Assembly: GCA_030431715.1 (NCBI GenBank) | Contig: JAUIIO010000010.1 | Coordinates: 1-64,000 of the forward strand | DNA length: 64,000 bases | Reading direction: 5' to 3' | Source: a bacterium | Lineage (GTDB): Bacteria > Bdellovibrionota_C > UBA2361 > RFPC01 | Shown: in pieces, positions 17,711 to 26,997 of the stretch | Layout of the letters: the number at the start of each line of letters is the position of its first letter | How positions within the stretch are numbered: position 1 is the stretch's first letter | Made by a program: the position numbers and the translations under genes | Notes under the pieces: model-generated | The model's input: only the letters and a program-made list of their open reading frames with translations | Told to the model about the DNA's origin: nothing | Databases searched by the model: none

Positions 17711-18907
17711 TTATCTGTTTCTAGCATGTTTTTCTCGATAATGGGAACGCTTCTTCCCCCCGAGGGGGGAAGAAAAGTTTTTATCCGTGGTTCCGAGCTT
17801 AAGCTCACAAAACCAGATAGACATTTTTTCCTTTTGCTCATCAAGAAATCCAACTGTTTCTCCAGCCAGTGCACCTGAAATAAATCGGTTCTGCTGATAC
17901 CATGATATATTTCCACGCTTACTTACCCTTCTTACTGCCATATTTGAAGGGTATTCATAATCTAATATTTGTTCAGGCATTTTTCTTCGAGAAGCAGTGT
18001 ATACTTTTGCAGGACGTTTTTTCCCTATAGCTCTGTTTGGACGGATAGTGTTGTAAGTGTTTCTCCACTCATCAAACTTCTTTTGCTGTTCTTTAAGATC
18101 CCACATCGGGCACGACTGTAGCTCTGCTTTCATGTCTTTATGCATTCTCTCGTGAGAACCGTTCATAAACGGACACCCTGGAAATATTCTTCGGGGACGT
18201 ATTCCTAACTTTACCCACCACGCAGAGAGCCGGGTAATACCCTCTACAGAAAGTACTGTAGCAAAGGGAGTTCCGTTATCTGAAAGAATTTGTTCTGGAA
18301 GTCCATACTCTTCAAATGCTTTCTCAAATGCCTCACGGGTATGCATATAACCGGTTCCTGGCAGAGCATAGATACCCGTCAGATATCTCGAATAGCCGTC
18401 ACGTATTGTCAGAGGAAAGCATGGTTTGCCATTCTTGGTTTTCCACCACCCCTTAAAATCCACCGTCCAGACTTCATTTGCTGCCTCGGGTTTTATCAGC
18501 TTTTCACGATCTAACCACTTGCCACGCGATTTACGGCGAGCTTTCACCAGTCCTGCTCGCTTCAAAATTCTATCTATAGTACGGCTGCTCGGCACGCACT
18601 CTTCTTCATATACATCTAGCAGGAGCTCCCTCAGCGCTACTCCACCCCACGTCGGATACTTCTCTCTCAGCAATACTATCTCACAAACTAGCTCTGCCGA
18701 TGTTTCAAGACTGTGGCTCAGGGGACGTCTCGATCGGGGCGCTATGCCTCTCTCTCCCTCTTCCCGGTAACGTTTCAGTAGCTTATAACCAACGCTGCGG
18801 CTAATTCCATACTCTCTGCACAACTCACTGATATTCGCTCTCGGCTGAATAGCTCGTTGAACAAATGATTTCCGCTCTTCCATAGCTTTCCTCTCCTTCC
18901 ACGGCAT
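17711..18907 (-). CDS. IS481-family DDE transposase
   Basis: The 398-residue transposase has an N-terminal helix-turn-helix (about residues 26-46, ISELCREYGISRSVGYKLL), a second winged-helix region and an rve integrase core. The DDE triad is visible: Asp150 in WTVDFKG, Asp210 in LSDNGTP and Glu253 in NGSHERMHKDM. An AGGAGG site lies five bases before the ATG at 18907. No frameshift is seen, so it is likely functional. The last 30 residues are basic and partly encoded by a GC-rich hairpin at 17751-17774. Confidence 0.9.
   Translation of the reverse strand: MPWKERKAMEERKSFVQRAIQPRANISELCREYGISRSVGYKLLKRYREEGERGIAPRSRRPLSHSLETSAELVCEIVLLREKYPTWGGVALRELLLDVYEEECVPSSRTIDRILKRAGLVKARRKSRGKWLDREKLIKPEAANEVWTVDFKGWWKTKNGKPCFPLTIRDGYSRYLTGIYALPGTGYMHTREAFEKAFEEYGLPEQILSDNGTPFATVLSVEGITRLSAWWVKLGIRPRRIFPGCPFMNGSHERMHKDMKAELQSCPMWDLKEQQKKFDEWRNTYNTIRPNRAIGKKRPAKVYTASRRKMPEQILDYEYPSNMAVRRVSKRGNISWYQQNRFISGALAGETVGFLDEQKEKMSIWFCELKLGTTDKNFSSPLGGKKRSHYREKHARNR
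17751..17774. repeat. GC-rich hairpin inside the transposase 3' end
   Basis: Arms 17751-17761 and 17764-17774 are 11 complementary bases around a 2-base loop. The sequence codes for the transposase tail (SSPLGG). On the plus strand a short T-run follows after about five bases, so it could stop transcription entering the element from outside. Confidence 0.5.
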
Positions 18908-19029
18908 GGCTTCCTCCTATCTATCTGAAGTCACCATGTATTCTACTATAAGTGTAAGCTATGTTTTGTCAGTCTATTGTAAGCTATGTTTTGTCGTCGT
19001 ACCATACTCCAAGGTTTTAAGGTCTTCCT

Positions 19030-20589
19030 ATGTCTAAAAGCAAAGAGCGTAAACAAAAATTTACCACCCCGTCCGGTTTAGATGTGGAGCGGATTTATGG
19101 TGATGATACTGCCGGGAGTTATCCGTATACAAGAGGAATCCGCGAGACCATGTACCGAGGACGCCTCTGGACGATGCGCCAGTATGCTGGATTTGGAACG
19201 GCGCAGGAAGCAAACGCACGGTACCGCTATCTTTTAGAAAACGGCTCAACTGGCTTGAGTGTGGCCTTTGATCTTCCCACTCAGATGGGGTACGACGCCG
19301 ACGATGCACAGGCCAGAGGGGAAGTTGGTAAGGTCGGGGTATCAATCTGCTCGTCTGAGGACATGGCAACACTCCTAAATGGGATTCCGCTTGATAAGGT
19401 TTCTCTCTCGATGACCATTAATAGTACCGCTGCAATACTTTTGGCGCTTGTTCTCGTAGAAGCTGAGAAACAGAAAGTGCCGTGGAGTACGCTTAGGGGT
19501 ACTATTCAGAATGATATATTAAAAGAGTATATCGCCAGAGGGACCTACATCTATCCGCCCGGACCGGCGATAAGGATCGTAACAGATATCTTTGAGTTCT
19601 GTAGCAAAGAAGTCCCGAACTGGAACACGGTGAGTATTTCAGGGTATCACATACGTGAGGCCGGGAGTACCGCAGTACAGGAGTTAGCCTTCACTCTCTC
19701 TAACGGCATCTCCTACGTTGAGGCGGCGCTAAGGAGTGGGCTCAAAATTGATGACTTTGCCAGCCGGCTCTCTTTCTTTTTTAACTGCCACAATGATTTC
19801 TTAGAAGAGATAGCCAAGTTTCGTGCCGCCAGAAGAATGTGGGCAAAGATAATGAAAGAGAGATTTCATGCGAAAAGTGAGAAAAGCATGATGCTTCGCT
19901 TTCATACTCAGACCGCGGGAAGCTCCCTTACCGCACAGCAGCCGTATAACAATATAGTTCGCACGACGGTTCAGGCTATGGCGGCTGTCTTTGGTGGAAC
20001 TCAATCTCTCCACACAAATTCATTTGATGAAGCTCTTGGATTGCCAACAAGAGAGAGCGCGACAATAGCACTTCGAACCCAGCAGATCCTCGCGCAAGAG
20101 TCAGGAATTGCCAATGCTGTTGATCCGCTTGGTGGAGCGCCTCTGATTGAGGAGTGGACTGATAGAATGGAAGCGGAGAGTCAACTGCTAATGGACCATA
20201 TCGAATCTCTTGGGGGGATGGTGGATGCCATAGAGGCAGGTTATCCACAGGAAGAGATTGAAAAAGCTGCCTATGAGTATCAGCGTTCAATTGAGAGTGG
20301 AGAGCAGATTATTGTAGGAGTAAACGACTATGTAACAGACGATGCTCAGGAACCGCCAATTATGAAGAGTAGTCCGGTAGGGGAAGCGGAACAGGTTAAG
20401 GCGCTTAAAAAGCTCAGGACCGGGCGAAATGATAAAGAGTGTCAGGATGCTCTTAGTGCGTTGCAGAAGGCAGCGAGTTCAGAAAATAATATTATGCCTG
20501 TCATTGTGCAGTGTATCAGGGCTAAAGCGACTCTCGGTGAGATCTCACATACATTTAGACTCGTATTTGGTGAATATAAGCCACTGTAA
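19030..20589 (+). CDS. Methylmalonyl-CoA mutase large subunit, catalytic domain only
   Basis: This 519-residue TIM-barrel part of an adenosylcobalamin acyl-CoA mutase lacks the C-terminal B12-binding domain, which must be a separate protein outside the window. Substrate residues fit methylmalonyl-CoA rather than isobutyryl-CoA: Tyr52 in [12 protein letters not shown] aligns with Tyr89 of the P. shermanii enzyme, Arg170 before GTYIYPP with Arg207, and His207 in SISGYHI with His244. The ATG has an AAGGTCTTCCT leader with only a weak ribosome site. The insertion element ends about 27 bases upstream, so the original promoter may be displaced. Confidence 0.9.
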   Translation: MSKSKERKQKFTTPSGLDVERIYGDDTAGSYPYTRGIRETMYRGRLWTMRQYAGFGTAQEANARYRYLLENGSTGLSVAFDLPTQMGYDADDAQARGEVGKVGVSICSSEDMATLLNGIPLDKVSLSMTINSTAAILLALVLVEAEKQKVPWSTLRGTIQNDILKEYIARGTYIYPPGPAIRIVTDIFEFCSKEVPNWNTVSISGYHIREAGSTAVQELAFTLSNGISYVEAALRSGLKIDDFASRLSFFFNCHNDFLEEIAKFRAARRMWAKIMKERFHAKSEKSMMLRFHTQTAGSSLTAQQPYNNIVRTTVQAMAAVFGGTQSLHTNSFDEALGLPTRESATIALRTQQILAQESGIANAVDPLGGAPLIEEWTDRMEAESQLLMDHIESLGGMVDAIEAGYPQEEIEKAAYEYQRSIESGEQIIVGVNDYVTDDAQEPPIMKSSPVGEAEQVKALKKLRTGRNDKECQDALSALQKAASSENNIMPVIVQCIRAKATLGEISHTFRLVFGEYKPL

Positions 20590-20755
20590 TTAAACAGTAT
20601 TTATTGGTGGTGGTGGGTTCTGCCTTAAATCCTCATTTTAATTGAATAGTTTTCCACAGGTGTTAGAATGCTCAACGGTTTTTCTTTTGGTCTGTTCAGT
20701 ACTTTTTTATTCAAGTATAGATTTTCCCCGAGTTTGATGTGATTGGAGGGTGTTC

Positions 20756-23700
20756 ATGTTTAGGCAGCTTTTAAACTGTATATTTTTTCTTGTCTTAAGC
20801 CTTGTACTTGTAACTGGTACAACGCTTGCGGCTGATACGATAGGCTCCGGTGATATCGCGCCTGATGTCTGGGCCCCGGATAACTCACTCTGGGAAAATG
20901 GAAATCCCGGCGGATACTCTGAGACGGAAACAGCTGCAATGGTAGTGGAGATTGGTGGTAACAATGCGAATCAGCTCACCTTGGACGTTTGTTTGCAAAT
21001 AGAGGAAACGAGCTCTGGTAAATATGGCTTTACTGGTTTTGCCCCTTGGAACACTGATTACTCCCCGACAAACTTTCCTCCGAATGGGAGTGGGCCTGCT
21101 ATAGCAGGTTTAAACGTTAATGGTGACTTTGCCGCCTATAACGCCACAATTGATTCTGTTTCAGCGCCTGCTCTCGGTCAGGGAGGGTGCTCAGCCAATT
21201 ATCTTGGCGTTACTGTGCTACTAACGAAACTGACACCTGCAGACAGTGCTTATTTACTCTATGGTGGAGTGCTTGCTCAAGAAGGAGCCCCCCTGCCTGC
21301 CGGCTCAAGCGATGCAACGGTGCCCGCTGGTAAATCTGCTTCAACTATTAATGGTACCTTTAAGAGTCAGATTGGGTCAGGTGGAGTTAAAACTATAAAC
21401 TTCATGGGCGATCGTATTGCGTTACTTCCGGGTATTACCCTAATTAAAACTGTAACCGAACCGGGAAGTAGTTGTACGAACAATCAACAAAAGACAATCT
21501 CAGTTGCTCAGGGAGCTAATGTAAAATTTTGCTTTGAGGTTATTAATACCGGCCAGACACCACTCATTGATGTTACGCTTATCGATAACACCCTTGCTGT
21601 TGATCTCACCTCAGTTCTTACCGGACTAAGCGATGAAGATGCTGATACAATGTCAGACGATCTCGCCGTTGGAAGCACTGCGTACGCTGAGTACACGGTT
21701 GCTGCGAATGATGATATTGCAAACGTTGCTACGGCTACGGGGAGTGGAGAGCAGTCAGTCGATAACAGTACGGCGAATGTGTATTTTTGTGGCGATGGGA
21801 ATATAAATCCGGGCGAGCAGTGTGATGATGGGGACAATGACGATCTCGATGGTTGTACTACTAATTGCCAATGCGGACGGTGTGGTTGCGGCATAGTAGA
21901 AACTGATAGTGATAGCGATGGTACTCCAGACTGTCTCGATAACTGCCCTGATGACGCAAATAAAACAAATCCTGGTATATGTGGTTGTGGAATCTCTGAC
22001 GTAGATTCTGACCTCGATGGAATTGCGGACTGTAATGATGGATGCCCGGATGATGGGCAAAAGACTATGCCTGGTGTCTGTGGTTGCGGCGTAGCTGATA
22101 CAGATACGGACAGTGATGGTACGTATGATTGTGAAGAGATCTGCTATCTCGATCCTGCCAAAACAGATCCCGGAATCTGTGGATGTGGTGTCTCTGATGA
22201 CGATGCTGACAATGACGGTACTGCAGATTGTAATGATGATTGTCCGAACGATCCGGATAAGATGTCTCCTGGCATCTGTGGGTGTGGTGAAGCTGATACA
22301 GATTCAGACGCTGATGGGACTCCAGATTGTAATGACCAGTGTGTGAATGATCCTACTAAGACAGCGCCTGGACTCTGTGGCTGTGGAGTAGCTGATACTG
22401 ACACTGATAATGATCAGACCCCTGATTGTAACGATGCTTGCCCAACAGATCCGAACAAAGCTGATGACATCGGAATCTGCGGTTGTGGCTATTCTGATGA
22501 AGATACGGACAGTGATGGTACTCCAAACTGTAACGATCTTTGTCCAAATGATCCGAATAAGATTGACCCCGGCACATGTGGATGTGGTCAGTCCGATATT
22601 GATATGGACCAAGACGGTACTCCAGATTGTAATGATGATTGTCCTAATGATCCTCTTAAGCAGCTTCCAGGCATTTGCGGTTGTGGTGAAGCTGATACGG
22701 ATACAGACGCTGACGGTACTCCGGATTGTAATGATCGTTGTATAGATGACCCGTCTAAAATTGTGCCAGGACTATGCGGTTGCGGTGTTGCTGATACCGA
22801 TTCTGACAATGACGGCACCCCTGATTGTCAGGATCTGTGTGTAGATGACCCGGATAAGATGGCTCCTGGTGTGTGTGGTTGTGGTGTCTCTGATGTTGAC
22901 ACTGATAACGATGGCACAGAGGATTGTAATGATCTTTGCCCGGATGATGCTAATAAGACTAACCCTGATATCTGTGGTTGCGGCATTGCCGACACTGACT
23001 CAGATGGTGATCAGGTAGCGGACTGTATAGATGATTGTGTTGACGATCCTTATAAGACAGTACCGGGTATTTGCGGATGTGGTACACCTGATGATGATAG
23101 TGATAAGGATGGGAAGGCTGATTGTGATGACGATTGTCCAAACGATCCGTTTAAGATGAATCCTGGGCTTTGTGGATGTGGTATAGCTGACACAGATTCA
23201 GATAAGGACGGTACTGCTGATTGTGACGACCTTTGTATTGACGATCCTCTAAAGATAGCACCGGGTTTTTGTGATTGCGGAACCCCTGATGTCGATACTG
23301 ATGGAGATGGTACGTACGATTGTGAAGACCTTTGTATCGATGATCCTGAAAAGGTAGAAGAGGGGCTTTGTGGTTGCGGAATAGCTGATACGGATTCCGA
23401 TGATGACGGCACCCCAGATTGTGAAGACCTATGTCCTGAGGATGCTGCCAAAATTGAAGCGGGGGTCTGTGGTTGCGGAGCAACAGAAGACGCCAACAAT
23501 GACGGTATCGCTGATTGTGAAGAGTTTGATTGTTCAGATAATGACATCACTGAGACGCTTTTCTCTCTTGATGGAGGAGCGAATGACCAAATGGCAATAC
23601 TCGATCGTTCGCTTAAGCTGCTACGGCGCACAGGGGCGAAGAAGCGCTTCCTCAGGGATACAAAGCAAAGAGCTAGTGAATTGCGAGATGAGAACTGGGT

Positions 23701-23974
23701 GCTTACTTGGTCAATTCCGCAGGTTCAGACAAACTGCTCAGCTTCTCCGCTCTGTGTACTTGCAGATCAGAGACCGATCGTTGCCTCTTATGATGTAAAC
23801 GCGCAGGAGCTAAGAACGCTTACAGAAACTGTTCTTAACAAGCTTCGTCGTAAGAAGGGAAAGAGAAAGGCTGCGAAAAAGCTTAAAAAGCGAGCAGACC
23901 GGGTTCTCGCTGGTGCCTTGGCACTCTCAGCGAGCGTTCCTGAGACGACTACAGTTTGTAGCGCTTCATCATAG
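20756..23974 (+). CDS. Secreted cysteine/aspartate-rich repeat protein (thrombospondin type 3-like)
   Basis: The protein has 1072 residues. A Sec signal peptide (about 1-26) precedes an Asn/Gly-rich domain (27-220), then a DUF11-like beta domain (about 225-340, GANVKFCFEVINTGQTPLIDV). A Myxococcus-type Cys repeat of the DUF4215/TIGR02232 kind follows at 345-372 (CGDGNINPGEQCDDGD), then sixteen tandem 33-residue repeats (376-904) plus a partial one. The unit is CGCG, an Asp-x-Asp ladder like a calcium loop, DC, then C-P-x-DP-x-K. The C-terminal 145 residues are basic and helical (KKGKRKAAKKLKKR). Likely a calcium-rigidified surface stalk. ATG 20756 has GGAGG six bases upstream. Confidence 0.85.
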   Translation: MFRQLLNCIFFLVLSLVLVTGTTLAADTIGSGDIAPDVWAPDNSLWENGNPGGYSETETAAMVVEIGGNNANQLTLDVCLQIEETSSGKYGFTGFAPWNTDYSPTNFPPNGSGPAIAGLNVNGDFAAYNATIDSVSAPALGQGGCSANYLGVTVLLTKLTPADSAYLLYGGVLAQEGAPLPAGSSDATVPAGKSASTINGTFKSQIGSGGVKTINFMGDRIALLPGITLIKTVTEPGSSCTNNQQKTISVAQGANVKFCFEVINTGQTPLIDVTLIDNTLAVDLTSVLTGLSDEDADTMSDDLAVGSTAYAEYTVAANDDIANVATATGSGEQSVDNSTANVYFCGDGNINPGEQCDDGDNDDLDGCTTNCQCGRCGCGIVETDSDSDGTPDCLDNCPDDANKTNPGICGCGISDVDSDLDGIADCNDGCPDDGQKTMPGVCGCGVADTDTDSDGTYDCEEICYLDPAKTDPGICGCGVSDDDADNDGTADCNDDCPNDPDKMSPGICGCGEADTDSDADGTPDCNDQCVNDPTKTAPGLCGCGVADTDTDNDQTPDCNDACPTDPNKADDIGICGCGYSDEDTDSDGTPNCNDLCPNDPNKIDPGTCGCGQSDIDMDQDGTPDCNDDCPNDPLKQLPGICGCGEADTDTDADGTPDCNDRCIDDPSKIVPGLCGCGVADTDSDNDGTPDCQDLCVDDPDKMAPGVCGCGVSDVDTDNDGTEDCNDLCPDDANKTNPDICGCGIADTDSDGDQVADCIDDCVDDPYKTVPGICGCGTPDDDSDKDGKADCDDDCPNDPFKMNPGLCGCGIADTDSDKDGTADCDDLCIDDPLKIAPGFCDCGTPDVDTDGDGTYDCEDLCIDDPEKVEEGLCGCGIADTDSDDDGTPDCEDLCPEDAAKIEAGVCGCGATEDANNDGIADCEEFDCSDNDITETLFSLDGGANDQMAILDRSLKLLRRTGAKKRFLRDTKQRASELRDENWVLTWSIPQVQTNCSASPLCVLADQRPIVASYDVNAQELRTLTETVLNKLRRKKGKRKAAKKLKKRADRVLAGALALSASVPETTTVCSASS
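21881..23467 (+). repeat. Array of sixteen 99-bp tandem coding repeats
   Basis: Sixteen consecutive units of 99 bp, one of them (the sixth) 102 bp, encode 33-residue Cys/Asp repeats; a 17th partial unit follows to about 23533. The units differ at many third-codon positions, so the array is old or under selection rather than freshly amplified. Cys positions (CGCG, DC, and C before the P-x-DP segment) are nearly invariant; unit 15 has CDCG. Confidence 0.92.
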
Positions 23975-23983
23975 TTCTTGTCT

Positions 23984-24016
23984 AGCCAGCGCTATCTCCT
24001 AACGATAGCGCTGGCT
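23984..24016. terminator. Hairpin terminator between convergent genes
   Basis: Perfect 13-base arms (23984-23996 and 24004-24016) with a 7-base loop lie just after the repeat-protein stop. On the plus strand the stem is followed by T-rich TGTTTGCTT. The stop codon of the convergent minus-strand pilin gene lies inside the stem, so it may serve both directions. Confidence 0.7.
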
Positions 24017-25438
24017 TGTTTGCTTGAGAGCAAACTTAATATCACTAATGATGGGCACAGCACCAAGGTTCTCATCGTAGAAGAGTTCCGCATTTCCTGC
24101 AATTGAGAGTACCTTAGATTGTATTCCACCGTAGTAGAGGAAGTTCCCTTGGACTGTTACCGGGGCGTTTGGTGCCGTGAAATTCATATACATATTTGCT
24201 GTACCGTTAAGGATGACTTCTTGAGTGCCGTGGTAGTTAAGCTGGACCTGAGCGGGAGCGTTGTTCGGATTTAGTACCCGGTTTCCATTTAAGTGATTGT
24301 TCGAGCTCACGGTGTTAAGAATATTAATATTGACCTGATTGCCAGGGGCTACCGTACCAAAGTTAAGGCTTGAATTATTTCCTACGAAGTTAAGATTCTG
24401 AATATAGTACGCGGCTGATGGATCGCTGAGTTCCGCGCTGATATTAGAATCGATAGTTAGTGTACCGTAGCACTGAGGTAGTGCCAGTGAGGGGAGAGCC
24501 ATGTTTGCAGATACTGTAAGGTCAACATAGGACGTACATGGATTTGGGAGTACTGGGAGAGTATAGCCGTGGCAACCCGCCCCCTCACACGTACTTTCTG
24601 AAACATTGGCTCCGTTTTTTGTATATGTAATTCCCGGATCTATATTTGTATCAGCAGTTCCTTCAATCTTGCTACCAATGTTTATAGGGCCATTTGATGC
24701 AGCGGGGCAATTTTTACGTTTATCGCCTTTGCTCCAACTGGTGCCATCGTGTGAAAACTTGTGAGATGAACAGTTATTGTTAGGAGAGGTGAAGTCGAGT
24801 TGGTTTTCACCATAAAATCCTGCACCACCGCTCCCAGCTACAAGACCAGAATAGACATAGGAAAAGCTGTGGACTCCGCGGTCAGGGTTGTTTCCTGTGA
24901 CTACGTCGATGCGGAATATCGGCTGATAGTTGTCATCGGTCTCTTTTGCCCAGACAAGTATTAACCGAGCGTTGGCCCCACCAAAATCAGCTGCTGCAAA
25001 AGAAGCTGCGGCATCAAATGGTACGGCAGTGTCCAAGTGATAGCTGGCGGGGAAGGCGTTCGTGCCAAAGAACGAGTTGTTGCTAAGCATTACTGAATTA
25101 TTTGTGCCACGCATTTTTACCATTGTAGGTACGGAAAAATGTTGACCTTCATTGTCGCCTAGAGTGGGATCTGTTATGTCGAAGTTTACAGGGAAATTCC
25201 CGGAAAGGAATGGACTCACAAGGTTTTTAGAGTTGGTCTGCATCCAGGCAACAACATTGTTAAGCGTCTTTTCAACTTCGTAGTAGTAGTCAGCCTGTGT
25301 CTTTACAATAGCTCGTGTCTTTGCATTGCTGGCGGCGGAGTCGAGCATTCCCGCCGTTACTATGAGTGTCAGAAATGTTAGGAGGAGTACGCCGAGAAGT
25401 ACATATCCCTTATCATTATTCACCTTGGAATTTTTCAT
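23999..25438 (-). CDS. PilX-like minor pilin, second copy of a tandem pair
   Basis: The protein has 479 residues. The start is a short polar leader, then KGYVLLGVLLLTFLTLIVTAG, a pilin-type hydrophobic helix lacking Glu5, as in PilX/GspK-like minor components. The large periplasmic domain ends in a repetitive beta pattern (GTANMYMNFTAPNA, GNFLYYGG, GNAELFYDENL) of the kind found in the C-terminal regions of many PilX-like proteins. It is closely similar along its whole length to the gene just upstream, so it is a tandem duplicate. GTG at 25444 is an alternative start; ATG 25438 has GAGG upstream. Confidence 0.75.
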   Translation of the reverse strand: MKNSKVNNDKGYVLLGVLLLTFLTLIVTAGMLDSAASNAKTRAIVKTQADYYYEVEKTLNNVVAWMQTNSKNLVSPFLSGNFPVNFDITDPTLGDNEGQHFSVPTMVKMRGTNNSVMLSNNSFFGTNAFPASYHLDTAVPFDAAASFAAADFGGANARLILVWAKETDDNYQPIFRIDVVTGNNPDRGVHSFSYVYSGLVAGSGGAGFYGENQLDFTSPNNNCSSHKFSHDGTSWSKGDKRKNCPAASNGPINIGSKIEGTADTNIDPGITYTKNGANVSESTCEGAGCHGYTLPVLPNPCTSYVDLTVSANMALPSLALPQCYGTLTIDSNISAELSDPSAAYYIQNLNFVGNNSSLNFGTVAPGNQVNINILNTVSSNNHLNGNRVLNPNNAPAQVQLNYHGTQEVILNGTANMYMNFTAPNAPVTVQGNFLYYGGIQSKVLSIAGNAELFYDENLGAVPIISDIKFALKQTSQRYR

Positions 25439-25487
25439 AGTCACTACCTCACAATACGCTCAAATGTATTGAGCATTATAAATTTGT

Positions 25488-25510
25488 GTCATCTGAGTGG
25501 CTCAGATGAC
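25488..25510. terminator. Hairpin between the two PilX-like paralogs
   Basis: Perfect 10-base arms (25488-25497 and 25501-25510) with a 3-base loop sit in the 112-base gap between the duplicated genes. An outer complementary pair (CACAATAC near 25450 and GTATTGTG at 25517-25524) could extend the structure. There is no strong T-run, so it may be an attenuator or stabilising stem rather than a full terminator. Confidence 0.5.
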
Positions 25511-25550
25511 GTGTGTGTATTGTGAGCACAAGTGGCCTACGGCCAATTCG

Positions 25551-26981
25551 CTAGCGATATCTTTGGCTCGTCTTCTTGAGCGCAAATTTGATATCACTAA
25601 TAACTGGAACTGATCCTAGGTTTTCGTCGTAGAAAATTTCAGAATTACCACTTATCTCAAGTTGTTTAGCTTGAAGTCCTCCGTAATAGAGGAAGTTACC
25701 TTGGACCGTAGCTTTCGCATTTGGAGCCGTGATGTTCATATTCATATTAGCAGTACCGTTGAGTATGAGCTCATCTGTTCCGTGGTAATTCATCTGTACT
25801 TGATGTGGTGCGTTATTTGGGTTGATAAGTCGGTTTCCATTTAAGTGGTTATTTCCACTTACGTTATTGAGTACGTTAAGTTCTATCTGCTGACCTACAG
25901 GTACGGTACCAAAGTCTATTGATGAGTTATTCCCCTTAAAATCAAATGCCTGAATATAGTAGGGGGTAGATGTATCCTTAATTCCTACTGACTTGTTTGA
26001 GTTTACAGTTACCGTTCCATAACATTGTGGTAATGCCAGCAGGGGAAGGTCGATATTTGCAGATATGGTGATATCAACATAAGAAGTGCAGGGGTTTGCC
26101 AGTGGAGGAAGGTTGTAGGAGTGACAGCCAGCACCTTCACAGGTCCCCTCTGAGACATTTGCTCCATTTTTTGTGTAGTTGATTCCGGGATCGAGAGTCG
26201 TATCAGCTGTTCCTTCGATTTTACTCCCAATATTGATAACTCCATCTGATGCAGCAGGGCAGTTCTTCCTCTTGTCACCTTTATTCCAGTTCGCACCGTC
26301 ATGGACGTACTTATATGAGGCGCAGTTATTGTTTGGGGTGACAAAGTCAAGTTGTGTTTCACCGAAAAACCCAGCGCCACCATTGCTGGTGACAAGTCCA
26401 GAATATACATAAGAGAAGCTATGAACGCCTCGATCCGGGTTATTCCCTGTTACCACATCAATTCGAAAGATTGGCTGATAGTTTGAATCTGTTTCTTTTG
26501 CCCAGACGAGTATAATACGAGCGTTCGCTCCTCCAAAGTCAGTTGTTGCAAATGAAGTTGCGGCATCAAAATTAGCACCAGTATCAATGTGAGTTGCAGC
26601 TGGAAAGGCGTTCGTACCGAAAAAGTTATTATTACTGAGCATGACGGAGTTGTTCGTACCGTTCATCTTAACCATTGTCGGAACAGAGAAGTGTTGCCCT
26701 TCATTGTCTCCAAGTGTTGGGTCCGTGATGGTAAAGTTAGAGGCGAAGTTTGCTGCAAGGAAAGGAGTGACAAGACTTTTTGAGTTTTGCTGAAGCCATC
26801 CCACTACGTTATTTAGTGTCTTTTCTACCTCATAGTAATAGTCAGCTTGTGTATTTACGATCGCTCTTGTCTTAGCGTTACTGGCCGCAGAGTCAAGCAT
26901 TCCAGCTGTTACTAGAAGGCTCAGGAAGGTCAGGAGAAGTACTCCGAGTAAGACGTATCCTTTTTCGTTTGTGTGCTTCAT
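25551..26981 (-). CDS. PilX-like minor pilin, first copy of a tandem pair
   Basis: This 476-residue protein has the same architecture as its downstream neighbour: a KGYVLLGVLLLTFLSLLVTAG helix without Glu5, a YYYEVEKTLNNVV segment, a Cys-containing middle (KRKNCPAAS, CEGAGCH) and a C-terminal beta-repeat ending FYDENLGSVPVISDIKFALK. GAGG lies five bases before the ATG. It follows the PilW-like gene after 16 bases and is probably part of the same transcript. In pili of this type, PilX-like proteins sit at the tip complex with PilV, PilW and PilY1. Confidence 0.77.
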   Translation of the reverse strand: MKHTNEKGYVLLGVLLLTFLSLLVTAGMLDSAASNAKTRAIVNTQADYYYEVEKTLNNVVGWLQQNSKSLVTPFLAANFASNFTITDPTLGDNEGQHFSVPTMVKMNGTNNSVMLSNNNFFGTNAFPAATHIDTGANFDAATSFATTDFGGANARIILVWAKETDSNYQPIFRIDVVTGNNPDRGVHSFSYVYSGLVTSNGGAGFFGETQLDFVTPNNNCASYKYVHDGANWNKGDKRKNCPAASDGVINIGSKIEGTADTTLDPGINYTKNGANVSEGTCEGAGCHSYNLPPLANPCTSYVDITISANIDLPLLALPQCYGTVTVNSNKSVGIKDTSTPYYIQAFDFKGNNSSIDFGTVPVGQQIELNVLNNVSGNNHLNGNRLINPNNAPHQVQMNYHGTDELILNGTANMNMNITAPNAKATVQGNFLYYGGLQAKQLEISGNSEIFYDENLGSVPVISDIKFALKKTSQRYR

Positions 26982-26997
26982 GTTTTCCTCGTACAGC

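Larger units (their letters stand above)
17656..19003. mobile_element. IS481-family-like insertion sequence
   Basis: One transposase gene is enclosed by related ends. Each end carries two copies of a 12-bp motif ACATMGCTTACA with starts 25 bp apart: 17669-17680 and 17694-17705 on the left, and the inverted copies 18953-18964 and 18978-18989 on the right. Outside them, GGTxCGACG-like bases also match in inverted orientation (with one indel), which places the tips near 17656 and 19003. Boundaries are uncertain by several bases and no clear target duplication was found. It lies in the divergent gap between the carboxyltransferase and mutase genes and appears complete. Confidence 0.75.

Noticed and set aside
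21881..23467. Calcium-binding RTX toxin repeats
   Set aside because: The units are Cys-bearing 33-mers with Asp ladders; the GGxGxDxUx nonapeptides of RTX proteins are absent.
23050..23631. 193-residue minus-strand frame across the Cys/Asp repeats, with several others nearby
   Set aside because: These are shadows of the 99-bp repeats; the reverse frames are open only because of biased codon use.
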